DNA of 64,000 bases, taken from contig NZ_AP025637.1 in the NCBI RefSeq assembly GCF_022846615.1, positions 1,606,501 to 1,670,500 of the forward strand, in the 5' to 3' direction. The notes beneath the pieces were generated by a model. That model had not been told where the DNA came from. It made no database searches and was given only the letters and a program-made list of their open reading frames with translations. The stretch's first letter is position 1; each line of letters begins with the position of its first letter. This document shows, one piece after another, positions 8,020 through 15,966 of the stretch. The DNA is from Roseomonas fluvialis. GTDB lineage: Bacteria > Pseudomonadota > Alphaproteobacteria > Acetobacterales > Acetobacteraceae. The translations under genes were made by a program, and so were the position numbers.

Positions 8020-9456
8020 ATGAACCTTTTACGCCGTGTCCTGATGGCAGGCGGCACAGCACTTCCCCTGTCGATCTGGAGTGCGGCCCGTCAGCCGGCA
8101 AAAGCAGCCACCGAGCCCACGGTGATCCGTGCCACGTCACGCACGCTCGACATCGACGGTCGCGCGGCGACGGTCCTGGGCCTTCTGCGCCCGGATGGCG
8201 GTCACGGACTGGTGCAACAACCCGGCGAGCGGTTCCGCGTGCGCCTGGAAAACCGGCTGCCGGAGCGGACCATCATCCACTGGCATGGCCAGACCCCGCC
8301 CTTCGCGCAGGACGGTGTGCCCGATACGCCGCTGCCGTTGATCGCAGCCGGCGCCGACCGTGCCTTCGACTTCGTGCCCAATGCCGGCACCCACTGGATG
8401 CATGCCCATGTGCCCGACCAGGAGATGCGCCTTCTCGCGGCGCCGCACATCGTACGCAGCGCGGAGGATGCCCGGGCGGATCGGCAGGAGGTCGTGATGA
8501 TGCTGCACGACTATTCGTTTACGCCGCTCGGCGAGATCCTCGCCCGGCTCGGGGCGGGCGGTGGCGCGCCGCATGCCGCGGCGGGCAATCCGCATGGCGG
8601 GATGTCGCCTGCCGCAGCGCCGCACGGCGGCATGCCGATGGGCGCGGCGGACATCAATGACATCGACTTCGACGCCTACCTCGCCAACGACCGGACGCTG
8701 GGCGATCCGGAGGTGGTCCGGGTCGAGCGCGGCGGCCGCGTTCTGCTGCGCGTCATCAACGGCGCGGCGGCGACGGTGTTCTGGATCGATACGGGGCGCC
8801 TCGAGGCGTCTGTGGTCGCGGTCGACGGGCATCCGGTCGATCCACTTCGCACAACTCGCTTCGCGCTTGCGATGGGCCAGCGCGCCGATCTCCTTCTCGA
8901 GCTACCAGGTGAAGGCGGCACCTTTCCGATCCTCGCGCTGCGGGAAGGCGCGCGTGAGCGGACCGGAATCATCCTGGCCACGCCCAATGCTCCGGTCGCG
9001 CGCATCGCCCCGGAGGCGGAGAGCGCCGCGCCTGGCTTCGACGGACGGCAGGAGCTGCGGCTGCATTCGGCGAGCCCGGTGCCCGCGCGTCGCGCTGATC
9101 GGAATCTGGCGGTCACGCTCAACGGCGGAATGACGCCCTATGTCTGGTCCATCGATGATCGCCCCTGGGGTCGGCACAGGGTGCTCGAAGCCCGCCGTGG
9201 CGAACGCGTTGAGCTGACGATGACGAACGTATCGATGATGGCGCATCCGATGCATATCCACGGGACAGTGTTTCAGGTCGTGGGATGGGGATCGCAGCGT
9301 TTCGTCGGCGCGAGGCGCGACACCGTCCAGGTGCCGCCGATGGAGCGCGTTACGCTGGCCTTCGAGTTCGCAACGCCTGGTCGCTGGATGTTCCATTGCC
9401 ACCACATGCCGCATCTCGCGACGGGCATGATGACGGAATTCGTCGTGGCGGGCTGA
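8020..9456 (+). CDS. Multicopper oxidase, CopA/laccase-like
   Basis: A 478-residue secreted multicopper oxidase. Residues 1-29 are a Tat-like signal (LLRRVLMAGG, then a hydrophobic run). All four copper motifs are present: HWHGQ (about 85-89), HWMHAH (125-130), HPMHIHG (409-415) and HCHHMPH (459-465) followed by ATGMM. A His/Met/Gly insert near residues 185-210 (AGGGAPHAAAGNPHGGMSP) may bind extra copper. It should oxidise Cu(I) in the periplasm and complement the CopB pump. Start chosen at 8020 because GGAGCG lies just upstream and the signal peptide begins there; the frame is open farther upstream. Confidence 0.93.
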   Translation: MNLLRRVLMAGGTALPLSIWSAARQPAKAATEPTVIRATSRTLDIDGRAATVLGLLRPDGGHGLVQQPGERFRVRLENRLPERTIIHWHGQTPPFAQDGVPDTPLPLIAAGADRAFDFVPNAGTHWMHAHVPDQEMRLLAAPHIVRSAEDARADRQEVVMMLHDYSFTPLGEILARLGAGGGAPHAAAGNPHGGMSPAAAPHGGMPMGAADINDIDFDAYLANDRTLGDPEVVRVERGGRVLLRVINGAAATVFWIDTGRLEASVVAVDGHPVDPLRTTRFALAMGQRADLLLELPGEGGTFPILALREGARERTGIILATPNAPVARIAPEAESAAPGFDGRQELRLHSASPVPARRADRNLAVTLNGGMTPYVWSIDDRPWGRHRVLEARRGERVELTMTNVSMMAHPMHIHGTVFQVVGWGSQRFVGARRDTVQVPPMERVTLAFEFATPGRWMFHCHHMPHLATGMMTEFVVAG

Positions 9457-9573
9457 TACCCACGGCACGAGCGCTTGACTCGTGCCGAGCGCCCGAACGG
9501 GCGCCGCCGGGAGACCGGCGAAGCCAAGGAAGCCGGAGGTTTCCGCCCGGCGTCTGAGGGTCGGCAAAGGCGG

Positions 9574-9607
9574 ATACCAACCGGTCGAAGAATTCAACCG
9601 TTGATAT
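9574..9607. other. Imperfect inverted repeat in the 310-base gap
   Basis: The gap 9457-9766 has no convincing gene. Within it, ATACCAACCGG (9574-9584) faces CAACCGTTGATAT (9595-9607), giving arms that match at about nine of twelve positions. It could be a regulator site or the worn end of a mobile element. Confidence 0.25.
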
Positions 9608-9644
9608 GAGTGGCTCCTGCGTCGCCAAGAGCGCTGTCAGGAAC

Positions 9645-9682
9645 GCAACAGTACTCTTCAGCGGCATGCTGAAGAGTGTTGC
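9645..9682. repeat. Long bulged hairpin
   Basis: GCAAC (9645-9649), then a three-base bulge and ACTCTTCAGC (9653-9662), pairs with GCTGAAGAGT (9668-9677) and GTTGC (9678-9682), with loop GGCAT. That makes a 15-bp stem interrupted only by a bulge. No T-run follows. It may be a mobile-element end or an RNA structure. Confidence 0.4.
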
Positions 9683-9733
9683 TTCGCGGCGATGACCAGG
9701 GGCTTCAAACCGTTACCGGCAAGGCTGCCACAA

Positions 9734-9758
9734 AGCCCGGGCCATCGCGGCCCGGGCT
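9734..9758 (-). terminator. Perfect 10-bp hairpin downstream of the minus-strand gene
   Basis: AGCCCGGGCC (9734-9743) and GGCCCGGGCT (9749-9758) pair fully around ATCGC. It lies nine bases after the stop of the secreted protein gene that ends at 9767, and on that strand a short TTTG follows. Position and strength fit a terminator for that gene. Confidence 0.6.
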
Positions 9759-9766
9759 TGCCTGCT

Positions 9767-10186
9767 TTATCGCAGCGACGGCGGCAGCGAGCGCAGGTTC
9801 CACAGGCCTGCGTTGTGGCCGCCGCCGACATTCGGCATCGCATGCGGCATGTTCGAGGCCTGCTGGTCGTCGTACTCGACGCTGAGATTCTCGCCGCTGC
9901 CCACGATGCGCGCGACCGGGCGGGACACGACCATGCGCGGCGGCGCGGACGTGTCGTACTCGATCTCGACATTGTCGCCGTTCGTGATGACGCGGCGGAC
10001 CGGCAGGGACGATAGCGGTGATGCGCGATCAGAATAGATCATGAAGCCGGTGCGGCCAAGCATCATGGGCTCGAGCGACACCACGGGCTGGCCATCCGCC
10101 TTGGCCGCAGTGGCGATCGTGCCGAGGATGACCAGCGCGGTCGCGGCGAAGAGAACGACGCGCGGATTGCGGATCTGGGTGTGCAT
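9767..10186 (-). CDS. Hypothetical secreted protein
   Basis: A 139-residue protein with a Sec-type signal peptide (residues 1-30, VVLFAATALVILGTIATAAKA). The mature part has two similar segments: RRVITNGDNVEIEYD and ARIVGSGENLSVEYD. Each carries a V-x-[ND]G-[DE]N-[VL]x[VI]EYD pattern, suggesting a small duplicated beta fold. The end is rich in His/Met/Asn (NMPHAMPNVGGGHNAG) and might bind metal. A good ribosome site (AAAGGAGAATG) precedes the ATG. It lies downstream of the MerR gene with a 179-base gap, so it probably has its own promoter. No family recognised. Confidence 0.65.
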   Translation of the reverse strand: MHTQIRNPRVVLFAATALVILGTIATAAKADGQPVVSLEPMMLGRTGFMIYSDRASPLSSLPVRRVITNGDNVEIEYDTSAPPRMVVSRPVARIVGSGENLSVEYDDQQASNMPHAMPNVGGGHNAGLWNLRSLPPSLR

Positions 10187-10365
10187 GGATGCATTCTCCT
10201 TTTCGACCGTTGCTTGGCCGACGAGGTGAACATGCCGCTCGGAGTTTTCCGGCTAACAACAGTCCCGTGACAAAGGATTCCCGAGCTGTAGCACTGTTGC
10301 AGCTTCGAAGGGCGCGCGCGCCTGGGTGACGGCAATGCGCGGCGCTCAGGTGCCTCCGGGCGTGA

Positions 10366-10809
10366 TCATCCGCGCTCCCGATGGATCGGATCCGCGCAGT
10401 GCCCATGCGCGAAATCGGCGAGGGTCTCGATGATCCTGCAGTCGCCGACCACGCCGCCCTCGCAGCTGGTCGCCATCCGCTGCAATTCGGCGCGCAGTGC
10501 CGAGAGGCGCCGCAGCCGCGCATCGATCTCGCTGATCTGCGCCGTTGCCAGCGTGTGCGCGGCGCCGCAATCGGCTTCCGGATGATCGGCCAGGTCGAGC
10601 AGCGCTCGGATTGCCTCGCTCTCAAACCCCAGTTCGCGCGCATGGCGGATGAAGCCCAGGCGTCGGAGATGCGCCACACCATAGACCCGATGCCCACCTT
10701 CGGTGCGCGCGGGAGGGGGCATCCAGCCCTCCTGCTCATACCATCGGATTGTCGTCGGCTTGACGCCTGTCGCGCGAGCGAGGTCGCCGATCGAGTAGGA
10801 GTCGGTCAT
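10366..10809 (-). CDS. MerR-family heavy-metal sensor, PbrR/CadR-like
   Basis: A 147-residue MerR regulator. The winged helix-turn-helix starts at residue 5 (SIGDLARATGVKPTTIRWYE), followed by the dimer helix. Cys81, Cys116 and Cys124 line up with the Pb/Cd/Zn-binding cysteines of PbrR (79, 114, 123) and CadR, in the context ADCGAAHTLA and SCEGGVVGDC. A fourth Cys is at 138. It would bend and activate a promoter with a long spacer. The only such promoter I see is in front of the Zn/Cd ATPase at 18475, 7.6 kb away. The start overlaps the mntR stop by four bases, so both are co-transcribed. Confidence 0.85.
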   Translation of the reverse strand: MTDSYSIGDLARATGVKPTTIRWYEQEGWMPPPARTEGGHRVYGVAHLRRLGFIRHARELGFESEAIRALLDLADHPEADCGAAHTLATAQISEIDARLRRLSALRAELQRMATSCEGGVVGDCRIIETLADFAHGHCADPIHRERG

Positions 10810-11261
10810 GCGCGATCCGTCTCCGCCTTCGCGACAAACCTTGCAAAGGCCACGAGCGCCTTTTCGCTCGCGTGGTGCTCCAACCCCTCTGCGTCTTGCT
10901 CGGCGGTTTCCGCGTCAAGCCCGACCGCGATCAGGAAGCGTACCACGAGGTCGTGCCGCGCCTTGGCAGCCTCGGCCATCGCCCGGCCGGCGTCGGTGAG
11001 GAACAGGCCCCGATAGGGCTTCGTCTCGACCAGCCCGTCGCGCTGCAGGCGTCCGACCGTGGCCGTTACCGTCGCCTGCGATACACCCATCCGCCGGGCG
11101 AGCTCGACCGCCCGCGCTTCGCCTTCCTCGCGCAGCAGGTCGGCGATGAGCTCGACGTAGTCCTCGGCGGTCGCCGTGCGGTCGGCCTCACGCTGGCGCG
11201 CGAACCGCACGGCGTGGTCATCGGCCGGTGGAAGGGATCGCCTGGCAGGGCTGCGTGTCAT
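10806..11261 (-). CDS. mntR: Manganese-responsive regulator MntR
   Basis: A 151-residue DtxR/MntR-type repressor, with a winged helix-turn-helix (ARRMGVSQATVTATVGRLQRDGLV, about residues 48-72) and a helical dimer domain. Ligands expected of MntR are present: Asp/Glu in TAEDYVELI, and the pair EGLEHHASEKAL. It should bind DNA when Mn(II) is plentiful and repress the divergent mntH. The reading frame is open further upstream, but the ATG at 11261 gives the family's usual N-terminus. A perfect palindrome lies in the mntR-mntH interval. Confidence 0.88.
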   Translation of the reverse strand: MTRSPARRSLPPADDHAVRFARQREADRTATAEDYVELIADLLREEGEARAVELARRMGVSQATVTATVGRLQRDGLVETKPYRGLFLTDAGRAMAEAAKARHDLVVRFLIAVGLDAETAEQDAEGLEHHASEKALVAFARFVAKAETDRA

Positions 11262-11292
11262 GACTCGGATATGGCGATGGAAGCGGACACAC

Positions 11293-11326
11293 TTGATAGT
11301 CGCGTTGGCATAACTTAGCCTAGGCT
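11293..11326 (+). promoter_or_regulatory. mntH promoter with MntR-like palindrome
   Basis: TTGATA (11293-11298) can serve as a -35 box. With a 17-base spacer it points to TAGCCT (from 11316), which overlaps the perfect palindrome AGCCTAGGCT (11317-11326). The palindrome sits 19 bases before the mntH ATG, where a bound repressor would block transcription. The operator role is inferred from position and from the adjacent mntR. Confidence 0.5.
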
Positions 11327-11344
11327 GAACTTCGGAGCCGCGAC

Positions 11345-12685
11345 ATGACACCGCCTCCCGATGACGCCGCCGCCGCGACGACCGTATCCGGCCCGCCCAG
11401 CCTGCCGGAGGTTCATCGCAGCGTCGCCGTGCCGAACGCCGGCGGCTTCCTACGCAAGCTGTTCGCCTTCATGGGGCCTGGCTACCTCGTCGCGGTCGGC
11501 TACATGGACCCCGGCAACTGGGCGACTTCGCTCGCCGGCGGCTCGGCCTTCGGATACACGCTGCTGGCGGTCGCACTCACCTCCTCGTTGATGGCGATCC
11601 TGCTGCAGGCGCTGTGCGTGCGCATCGGCGTCTCGACCGGACGCGACCTGGCCCAGTTGTGCCGGGAGCGTTTCCCTAAGGTCGTTGCCTATCCACTGTG
11701 GCTGTTCGCCGAGATCGCCATCTGCGCCACCGACCTGGCCGAGCTGATCGGCACCGCCATCGCGCTCGAGCTGCTATTCGGCATTCCGCTGCTGTATGGC
11801 GTGTTCCTGACCGCGCTCGACGCCTTCCTGATCCTGTGGCTGCAGAACAAGGGCGTGCGCTGGCTGGAGGCGCTGATCTTCGGCTTCATCGTGCTGATCG
11901 TGGGCTGCTTCGGTATCCAGATCGTGCTGTCGGACCCGGATTGGGCCGCCGTGCTGAACGGCTACATTCCGGCCGTATCGATCGTAACCAACCAGACACA
12001 GCTCTACATTGCCATGGGCATCCTCGGCGCCACCGTGATGCCGCACAACCTGTACCTGCATACCGCCGTGGTGCAGTCGCGGTCCTGGAACCTCGACGAA
12101 GCGGGCAAGCGCGAGGCGATCAAGTTCGCCACCATCGACAGCTCGCTGGCGCTGACGCTCGCGCTGCTGATCAATTCCGCCATCCTGATCACCGCGGCCG
12201 CCACCTTCCACGCCAGCGGCAATACCGAGGTGGCCGAGATCGGCGAAGCCTACCAGCTGCTGACGCCGCTGCTGGGCGCGGGCATCGCCGCGACGGCGTT
12301 CGGCGTGGCGCTGCTGCTGTGCGGGCTGAACGCCACAGTCACCGCGACATTGGCGGGCCAGGTGGTGATGGAGGGCTTCCTGCGGTTCCGGCTGCCGCCG
12401 GTGCTGCGGCGGCTGGTCACGCGGCTGATCGCCATCATCCCGGCGGTGATCGTGACCTGGATGTATGGCGCGTCGGGTACCGCGCAATTGCTGATCCTGA
12501 GCCAGGTGATCCTGTCGATCCAACTGCCCTTCGCGGTGATCCCGCTGATGCTGTTCGCGCAGGACCGCAAGCGGATGGGGGTCTTCACCGCACCCGCCTG
12601 GCAGTTGGCCCTGGGCTGGGCGACCGCGGCGGTGATCGTCGGGCTGAACATGAAGCTGCTGTTCGACGCCGCCTTTGGGGACTGA
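11345..12685 (+). CDS. mntH: Nramp-family Mn(II)/Fe(II) transporter MntH
   Basis: A 446-residue proton-coupled divalent metal importer with about eleven membrane segments. Both hallmark metal-binding motifs are intact: DPGNWAT in helix 1 (residues 55-61) and MPHNLYLHT in helix 6 (from residue 232). The N-terminal 30 residues are a polar cytoplasmic extension. It should import manganese from the periplasm. It is transcribed divergently from mntR, which probably represses it. It stands apart from the export systems of this island, since it imports metal. Confidence 0.95.
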   Translation: MTPPPDDAAAATTVSGPPSLPEVHRSVAVPNAGGFLRKLFAFMGPGYLVAVGYMDPGNWATSLAGGSAFGYTLLAVALTSSLMAILLQALCVRIGVSTGRDLAQLCRERFPKVVAYPLWLFAEIAICATDLAELIGTAIALELLFGIPLLYGVFLTALDAFLILWLQNKGVRWLEALIFGFIVLIVGCFGIQIVLSDPDWAAVLNGYIPAVSIVTNQTQLYIAMGILGATVMPHNLYLHTAVVQSRSWNLDEAGKREAIKFATIDSSLALTLALLINSAILITAAATFHASGNTEVAEIGEAYQLLTPLLGAGIAATAFGVALLLCGLNATVTATLAGQVVMEGFLRFRLPPVLRRLVTRLIAIIPAVIVTWMYGASGTAQLLILSQVILSIQLPFAVIPLMLFAQDRKRMGVFTAPAWQLALGWATAAVIVGLNMKLLFDAAFGD

Positions 12686-12693
12686 CGAAGGAG

Positions 12694-13191
12694 CTACGCC
12701 AGGCCGAGCGCGACCGCCGCGACAACAACGTAGCGCCCGACCTTGGCCAGCGCGACGAGCGCCAGGAACGGCAGGAAGGGTTCCTTCAGCACGCCGGCGG
12801 CGACCGTCAGCGGATCGCCGATGACCGGCGCCCAGCTGAGCAGCAGCGACCACCGTCCCCAGCGTCGGTACCATCCCTCGGCACGGGCCAGCGCCTGCAC
12901 CGATACGGGAAACCAGCGCCGGTCCCGGAAGCGGGCCACGCCGCGCCCGAGGCCCCAGTTCAGCGCCGAGCCGGCGATGTTGCCGAGGCTCGCCACCGCC
13001 AGCAGCAGGACCACGGGCTGCTGCCCGGCGACAAGCAGGCTGGCCAGCGCGATCTCGGACTGCGCCGGGATCAGTGTCGCGGCGGCGAAGGCGATGGCGA
13101 ACAGGCCCGCATAGGCGGCAAGGTCGGGCACGGCGATGATGGGCGCTTCAGCCGCCGCGCATCGCGTGCAGTGTATCGGCGACCGGGGCAT
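12694..13191 (-). CDS. YqaA/DedA-like membrane protein
   Basis: A 165-residue protein with about four hydrophobic segments, resembling the YqaA branch of the SNARE-associated/DedA family (motifs ATLIPAQSEIALASLLVAG, GNIAGSALNWGLGR, and RRWGRWSLLLSWAPVIGDPLTV). Members are thought to move lipids or ions, but the role is not settled. It overlaps the 3' end of the MFS gene by 44 bases if the ATG at 13191 is used; a GTG farther in would shorten it and remove the odd N-terminus (PRSPIHCTRC). It ends eight bases from the convergent mntH stop. Confidence 0.7.
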   Translation of the reverse strand: MPRSPIHCTRCAAAEAPIIAVPDLAAYAGLFAIAFAAATLIPAQSEIALASLLVAGQQPVVLLLAVASLGNIAGSALNWGLGRGVARFRDRRWFPVSVQALARAEGWYRRWGRWSLLLSWAPVIGDPLTVAAGVLKEPFLPFLALVALAKVGRYVVVAAVALGLA

Positions 13192-14473
13192 GGACGTGGC
13201 GAAAGCCGCCGTCCGGCAGGGGCTGCGCGCCGTTCAAATGCGGGTGGTCCGCCGGCAGGCCGTGGTGGTCGTGCGGCGCGGCGCGCTCGGCCTCCGCCGG
13301 CCACAGCCGGATGGCGAGCCATGTGCCGGTAGCCGCCAGCGCCGCCAATAGCAGGAAGGTCGGCGCCAGCCCCGCCGCTGCCCCCAGCCACCCCGCCAGC
13401 GGATAGGCGAGCAGCCAGCAGGCGTGGCTGAGCGCGAATTGCGCCGCGAACAGCGCGGGACGGTCGCCCGCGTCAGAAGACCGCCGTAGCAGTCGCCCCG
13501 AGGGCGTCAGCACCAGCCCATTGCCGAGGCCAAGCAGCGCCCAGAGCGCCAGCACGAGCCCCCAGTGTTGCAGCGTCAGCGGCCCCGCGAGCAGGCCTGC
13601 CACCAGGATCACGGCGCCCGCCAGCATCACCGGGCGGTCGCCGACCCGATCCAGCACACGCGGCAACGCGAGTGCGGCGACCATCGAGCCGAAGCCATAG
13701 GCCGCCAGCGTCCATGCCAATTGCCCTGCACCCAGCCCGAGCCCCGCCTGTATCAGCACCACCGTGTTGACGATGACCATCGCCCCGGCCGCGGCGACCG
13801 CCAGGTTCAGCGCCAGCAGCCCGCGCAGCCGCGGCGCGGCGAGATAGAGCCGTGCGCCGCGCGTCGTGCGCCCCCAGGCGCTCTCCTGCGTCGAAGGCGG
13901 CTTGGGCGAGGGGAGCAGCACCGAGACCACCAGCGCCGCCGAGGCGATGAAGCCGAGCGTCGTGCCCGCGAACAGCCAGTGGAAGCCGATGACGGAGAGC
14001 AGGGCCGCGGCCAGCATCGGGCTGGTCAGTGCCTCCATGTCGTAGGCGAGGCGAGAGAGCGACAGAGCGCGGGTGTATTGCGCCTCATCCGGCAGCACGT
14101 CAGGGATGGTGGCCTGGAAGGTCGGCGTGAAGGCGGCCGAGCAGGCCTGCAGCAGGCCGATCAGCAGATAGACATGCCAGATCTCGGTGACGAAGGGCAG
14201 CGCCAGCGCGACGGCGGCGCGCAGCAGGTCGAGCGCCACCAGCAGCGCGCGCCGCGGCACCAGGTGCACGAAGGCGCCGGCGACTGGCGCGATGCCGACA
14301 TAGGCCACCATCTTGATCGCCAGTGCCGTGCCCAGGACCGCGCCGGCATTGGCGCCGGCGAGGTCGAAGGCGAGCAGGCCGAGTGCCACGGTCATGAGGC
14401 CGGTGCCGATCAGCGACAGGATCTGCGCGCCGAACAGGTGGCGATAGGTGCGGTCGGCCAGCGGACTCAGCAT
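13148..14473 (-). CDS. MFS efflux transporter with His-rich C-terminus, NreB-like
   Basis: A 441-residue twelve-helix major facilitator of the MFS_3/EntS-like group. The cytoplasmic tail is rich in His (APHDHHGLPADHPHLNG, then GFRHVHAPVADTLH), as in nickel/cobalt exporters NreB and NcrC. The ATG at 14473 follows AGGAGCGG; the frame is open upstream but without family sequence. The metal-sensor gene ends 25 bases upstream, so both are probably in one transcript under that repressor. Nickel export is the best guess; cobalt cannot be excluded. Confidence 0.8.
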   Translation of the reverse strand: MLSPLADRTYRHLFGAQILSLIGTGLMTVALGLLAFDLAGANAGAVLGTALAIKMVAYVGIAPVAGAFVHLVPRRALLVALDLLRAAVALALPFVTEIWHVYLLIGLLQACSAAFTPTFQATIPDVLPDEAQYTRALSLSRLAYDMEALTSPMLAAALLSVIGFHWLFAGTTLGFIASAALVVSVLLPSPKPPSTQESAWGRTTRGARLYLAAPRLRGLLALNLAVAAAGAMVIVNTVVLIQAGLGLGAGQLAWTLAAYGFGSMVAALALPRVLDRVGDRPVMLAGAVILVAGLLAGPLTLQHWGLVLALWALLGLGNGLVLTPSGRLLRRSSDAGDRPALFAAQFALSHACWLLAYPLAGWLGAAAGLAPTFLLLAALAATGTWLAIRLWPAEAERAAPHDHHGLPADHPHLNGAQPLPDGGFRHVHAPVADTLHAMRGG

Positions 14474-14498
14474 TTCGCCGCTCCTGATAGGAAGAGCA

Positions 14499-14777
14499 TC
14501 ACAGGTATTTCGTGATCTGCTTGAACGCCTCCATTGCGGCGCGCCGCTCGGCGCCGGTCTCCTCCGCGGCGTGATCCAGGCAGTGGTCAAGGTGGTCGCG
14601 GATCAAGCTGCGCTTGGCCTCGCTGACCGCGCGTTCAACCGCATGCAGTTGCTGAGCGATGTCGAGGCAAGGTCGCCCCGCGTTGATCATCTCAACCACG
14701 CTGCGCAGATGACCCTCGGCCCGCTTCAGCCGTTTGGCGATCTCGGGGTGGGATCCGTGGACATGCTGTTCGCTCAT
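14499..14777 (-). CDS. CsoR/RcnR-family metal sensor with nickel-type ligands
   Basis: A 92-residue all-helical repressor. Aligned to E. coli RcnR by the EGHL/IQGQ region, the metal positions are His5, Cys37, His62 and Cys66. This H-C-H-C set equals that of InrS, a nickel sensor, and differs from CsoR (no His at the first place) and RcnR (His at the last). It should hold the downstream MFS exporter off until metal binds. A G-tract operator of the expected kind lies just upstream of the start. Confidence 0.85.
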   Translation of the reverse strand: MSEQHVHGSHPEIAKRLKRAEGHLRSVVEMINAGRPCLDIAQQLHAVERAVSEAKRSLIRDHLDHCLDHAAEETGAERRAAMEAFKQITKYL

Positions 14778-14786
14778 GGGCCTGTC

Positions 14787-14801
14787 CTATCCCCCTGGTA
14801 T
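14787..14801 (-). promoter_or_regulatory. G-tract operator for the RcnR/InrS-like sensor
   Basis: On the minus strand this reads ATACCAGGGGGATAG, 10 to 24 bases before the sensor start. RcnR and related proteins bind a run of G flanked by short inverted AT-rich arms, which this matches (ATA/TAT outside, G5 inside). Autoregulation of sensor and exporter is therefore likely. Confidence 0.65.
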
Positions 14802-14857
14802 GGATACCGTCAATCTGCTAGTCACCATGGGATGGCGGATTGGAGCAGCAGCGCGGC

Positions 14858-15172
14858 ATGAGGGGGTTTCGACACATCGTCAGGCTGCTGCTCGTGGCAC
14901 TGCTGGTGGTTACCTTCGCGCCGCCCCTCGCCGCGGTGTCGATGCACGGTGCTGCCGACCATATCCACGCCACGGACGATCAGGACCTGCCCGGACCCCA
15001 CGATGCCGTCGATCATGCGATCACAGACCATGTGCATGAGGCGGTAACCGTGCGTCCGGCCTCCTTGGCGCCGCGATGGATGCCGCGTGCCCGGCTCGCA
15101 ATCCTGGGGCAGGAGGGCCTCGCGCCGGGGCCAAACAGCAGGATGGAACGGCCGCCCCGCGGGCTCGGCTGA
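14858..15172 (+). CDS. Small His-rich exported protein
   Basis: A 104-residue protein with a hydrophobic signal or anchor (FRHIVRLLLVALLVVTFAPPLAAV). A His/Asp-rich stretch follows (MHGAADHIHATDDQDLPGPHDAVDH, then DHVHEAV; split here for clarity), and the tail is basic. It diverges from the nickel sensor gene, so the G-tract operator region lies between them. The His/Asp segment is a plausible Ni/Co/Zn binding region in the periplasm. The GGAG at 14842 is twelve bases before the ATG, so the start is uncertain; a TTG at 14840 is possible. No family recognised. Confidence 0.55.
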   Translation: MRGFRHIVRLLLVALLVVTFAPPLAAVSMHGAADHIHATDDQDLPGPHDAVDHAITDHVHEAVTVRPASLAPRWMPRARLAILGQEGLAPGPNSRMERPPRGLG

Positions 15173-15231
15173 GCTGCCCATGCCGCCGTCTTCGGACAGT
15201 TCCTTCCTTTCTCACCTGAGCGGTCTCACTC

Positions 15232-15954
15232 ATGAATCCCATCATCGCGGGCGACGTGCGCCTGTCGCGAATTCCATGGCTATGCCTGTGCGTCCTCGGC
15301 CTGACCCTGCTGGGCGCCACCACCGAGGCGCTCGCCCATGCCGTCGCCGAGGGCGACAAGGGCTACATCCAGGAAATATCGGGCATCCAGCTGCTGCCCT
15401 TCGTCTATCTCGGCGCCAAGCACATGGTCACCGGCTACGACCACATCCTGTTCCTGTTCGGCGTGATTTTCTTCCTGTACCGGCTGCAGCACATCGCGAT
15501 CTATGTGAGCCTTTTCGCGCTAGGCCACTCCACGACCATGCTGGCCGGCGTGTATTTTGGCATCGGTATCAACAGCTACATCATCGATGCCATCATCGGC
15601 TTCTCGATCGTCTACAAGGCGCTCGACAATCTCGGCGCCTTCCAGCGCTGGCTCGGCTACCAGCCGAACACCAAGGTGGCGACGCTGGTCTTCGGCTTCT
15701 GCCACGGCTTCGGCCTGTCCTCGAAGATCCTCGACTACAACATCTCGCCCGATGGCCTGCTGCCGAACCTGCTGGCATTCAACGTCGGCGTCGAGGTCGG
15801 GCAGTTGCTGGCGCTCGCCGTCATCCTCATCGCCATGGGCTTCTGGCGCCGCAGCCCGAGTTTCCTGCGCCATGCCTACACCGCCAACGTCGTCATGATG
15901 ACCGCCGGGTTTGTGCTGATCGGCTATCAGCTCACCGGCTGGTTCGTCTCTTGA
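15232..15954 (+). CDS. hupE: HupE/UreJ-family metal permease
   Basis: A 240-residue membrane protein with a signal-like first segment and about seven hydrophobic stretches. Family signatures are HMVTGYDHILFLFGVIFFL (residues 64-82), with a metal-binding His-x5-Asp-His layout, ALGHSTTML, and FCHGFGLSSK. Classical HupE/UreJ proteins import nickel. Relatives inside efflux islands may act in Ni/Co traffic in the periplasm or inner membrane. It stands between a His-rich small protein and a membrane anchor protein in one direction, 12 bases before the latter. Confidence 0.85.
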   Translation: MNPIIAGDVRLSRIPWLCLCVLGLTLLGATTEALAHAVAEGDKGYIQEISGIQLLPFVYLGAKHMVTGYDHILFLFGVIFFLYRLQHIAIYVSLFALGHSTTMLAGVYFGIGINSYIIDAIIGFSIVYKALDNLGAFQRWLGYQPNTKVATLVFGFCHGFGLSSKILDYNISPDGLLPNLLAFNVGVEVGQLLALAVILIAMGFWRRSPSFLRHAYTANVVMMTAGFVLIGYQLTGWFVS

Positions 15955-15966
15955 GGGATCCCTGAC

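Noticed and set aside
9350-9667. Minus-strand frame of 105 codons in the gap after the multicopper oxidase
   Set aside because: It starts in the loop of a hairpin, runs into the 3' end of the oxidase gene, and matches no family I recognise.
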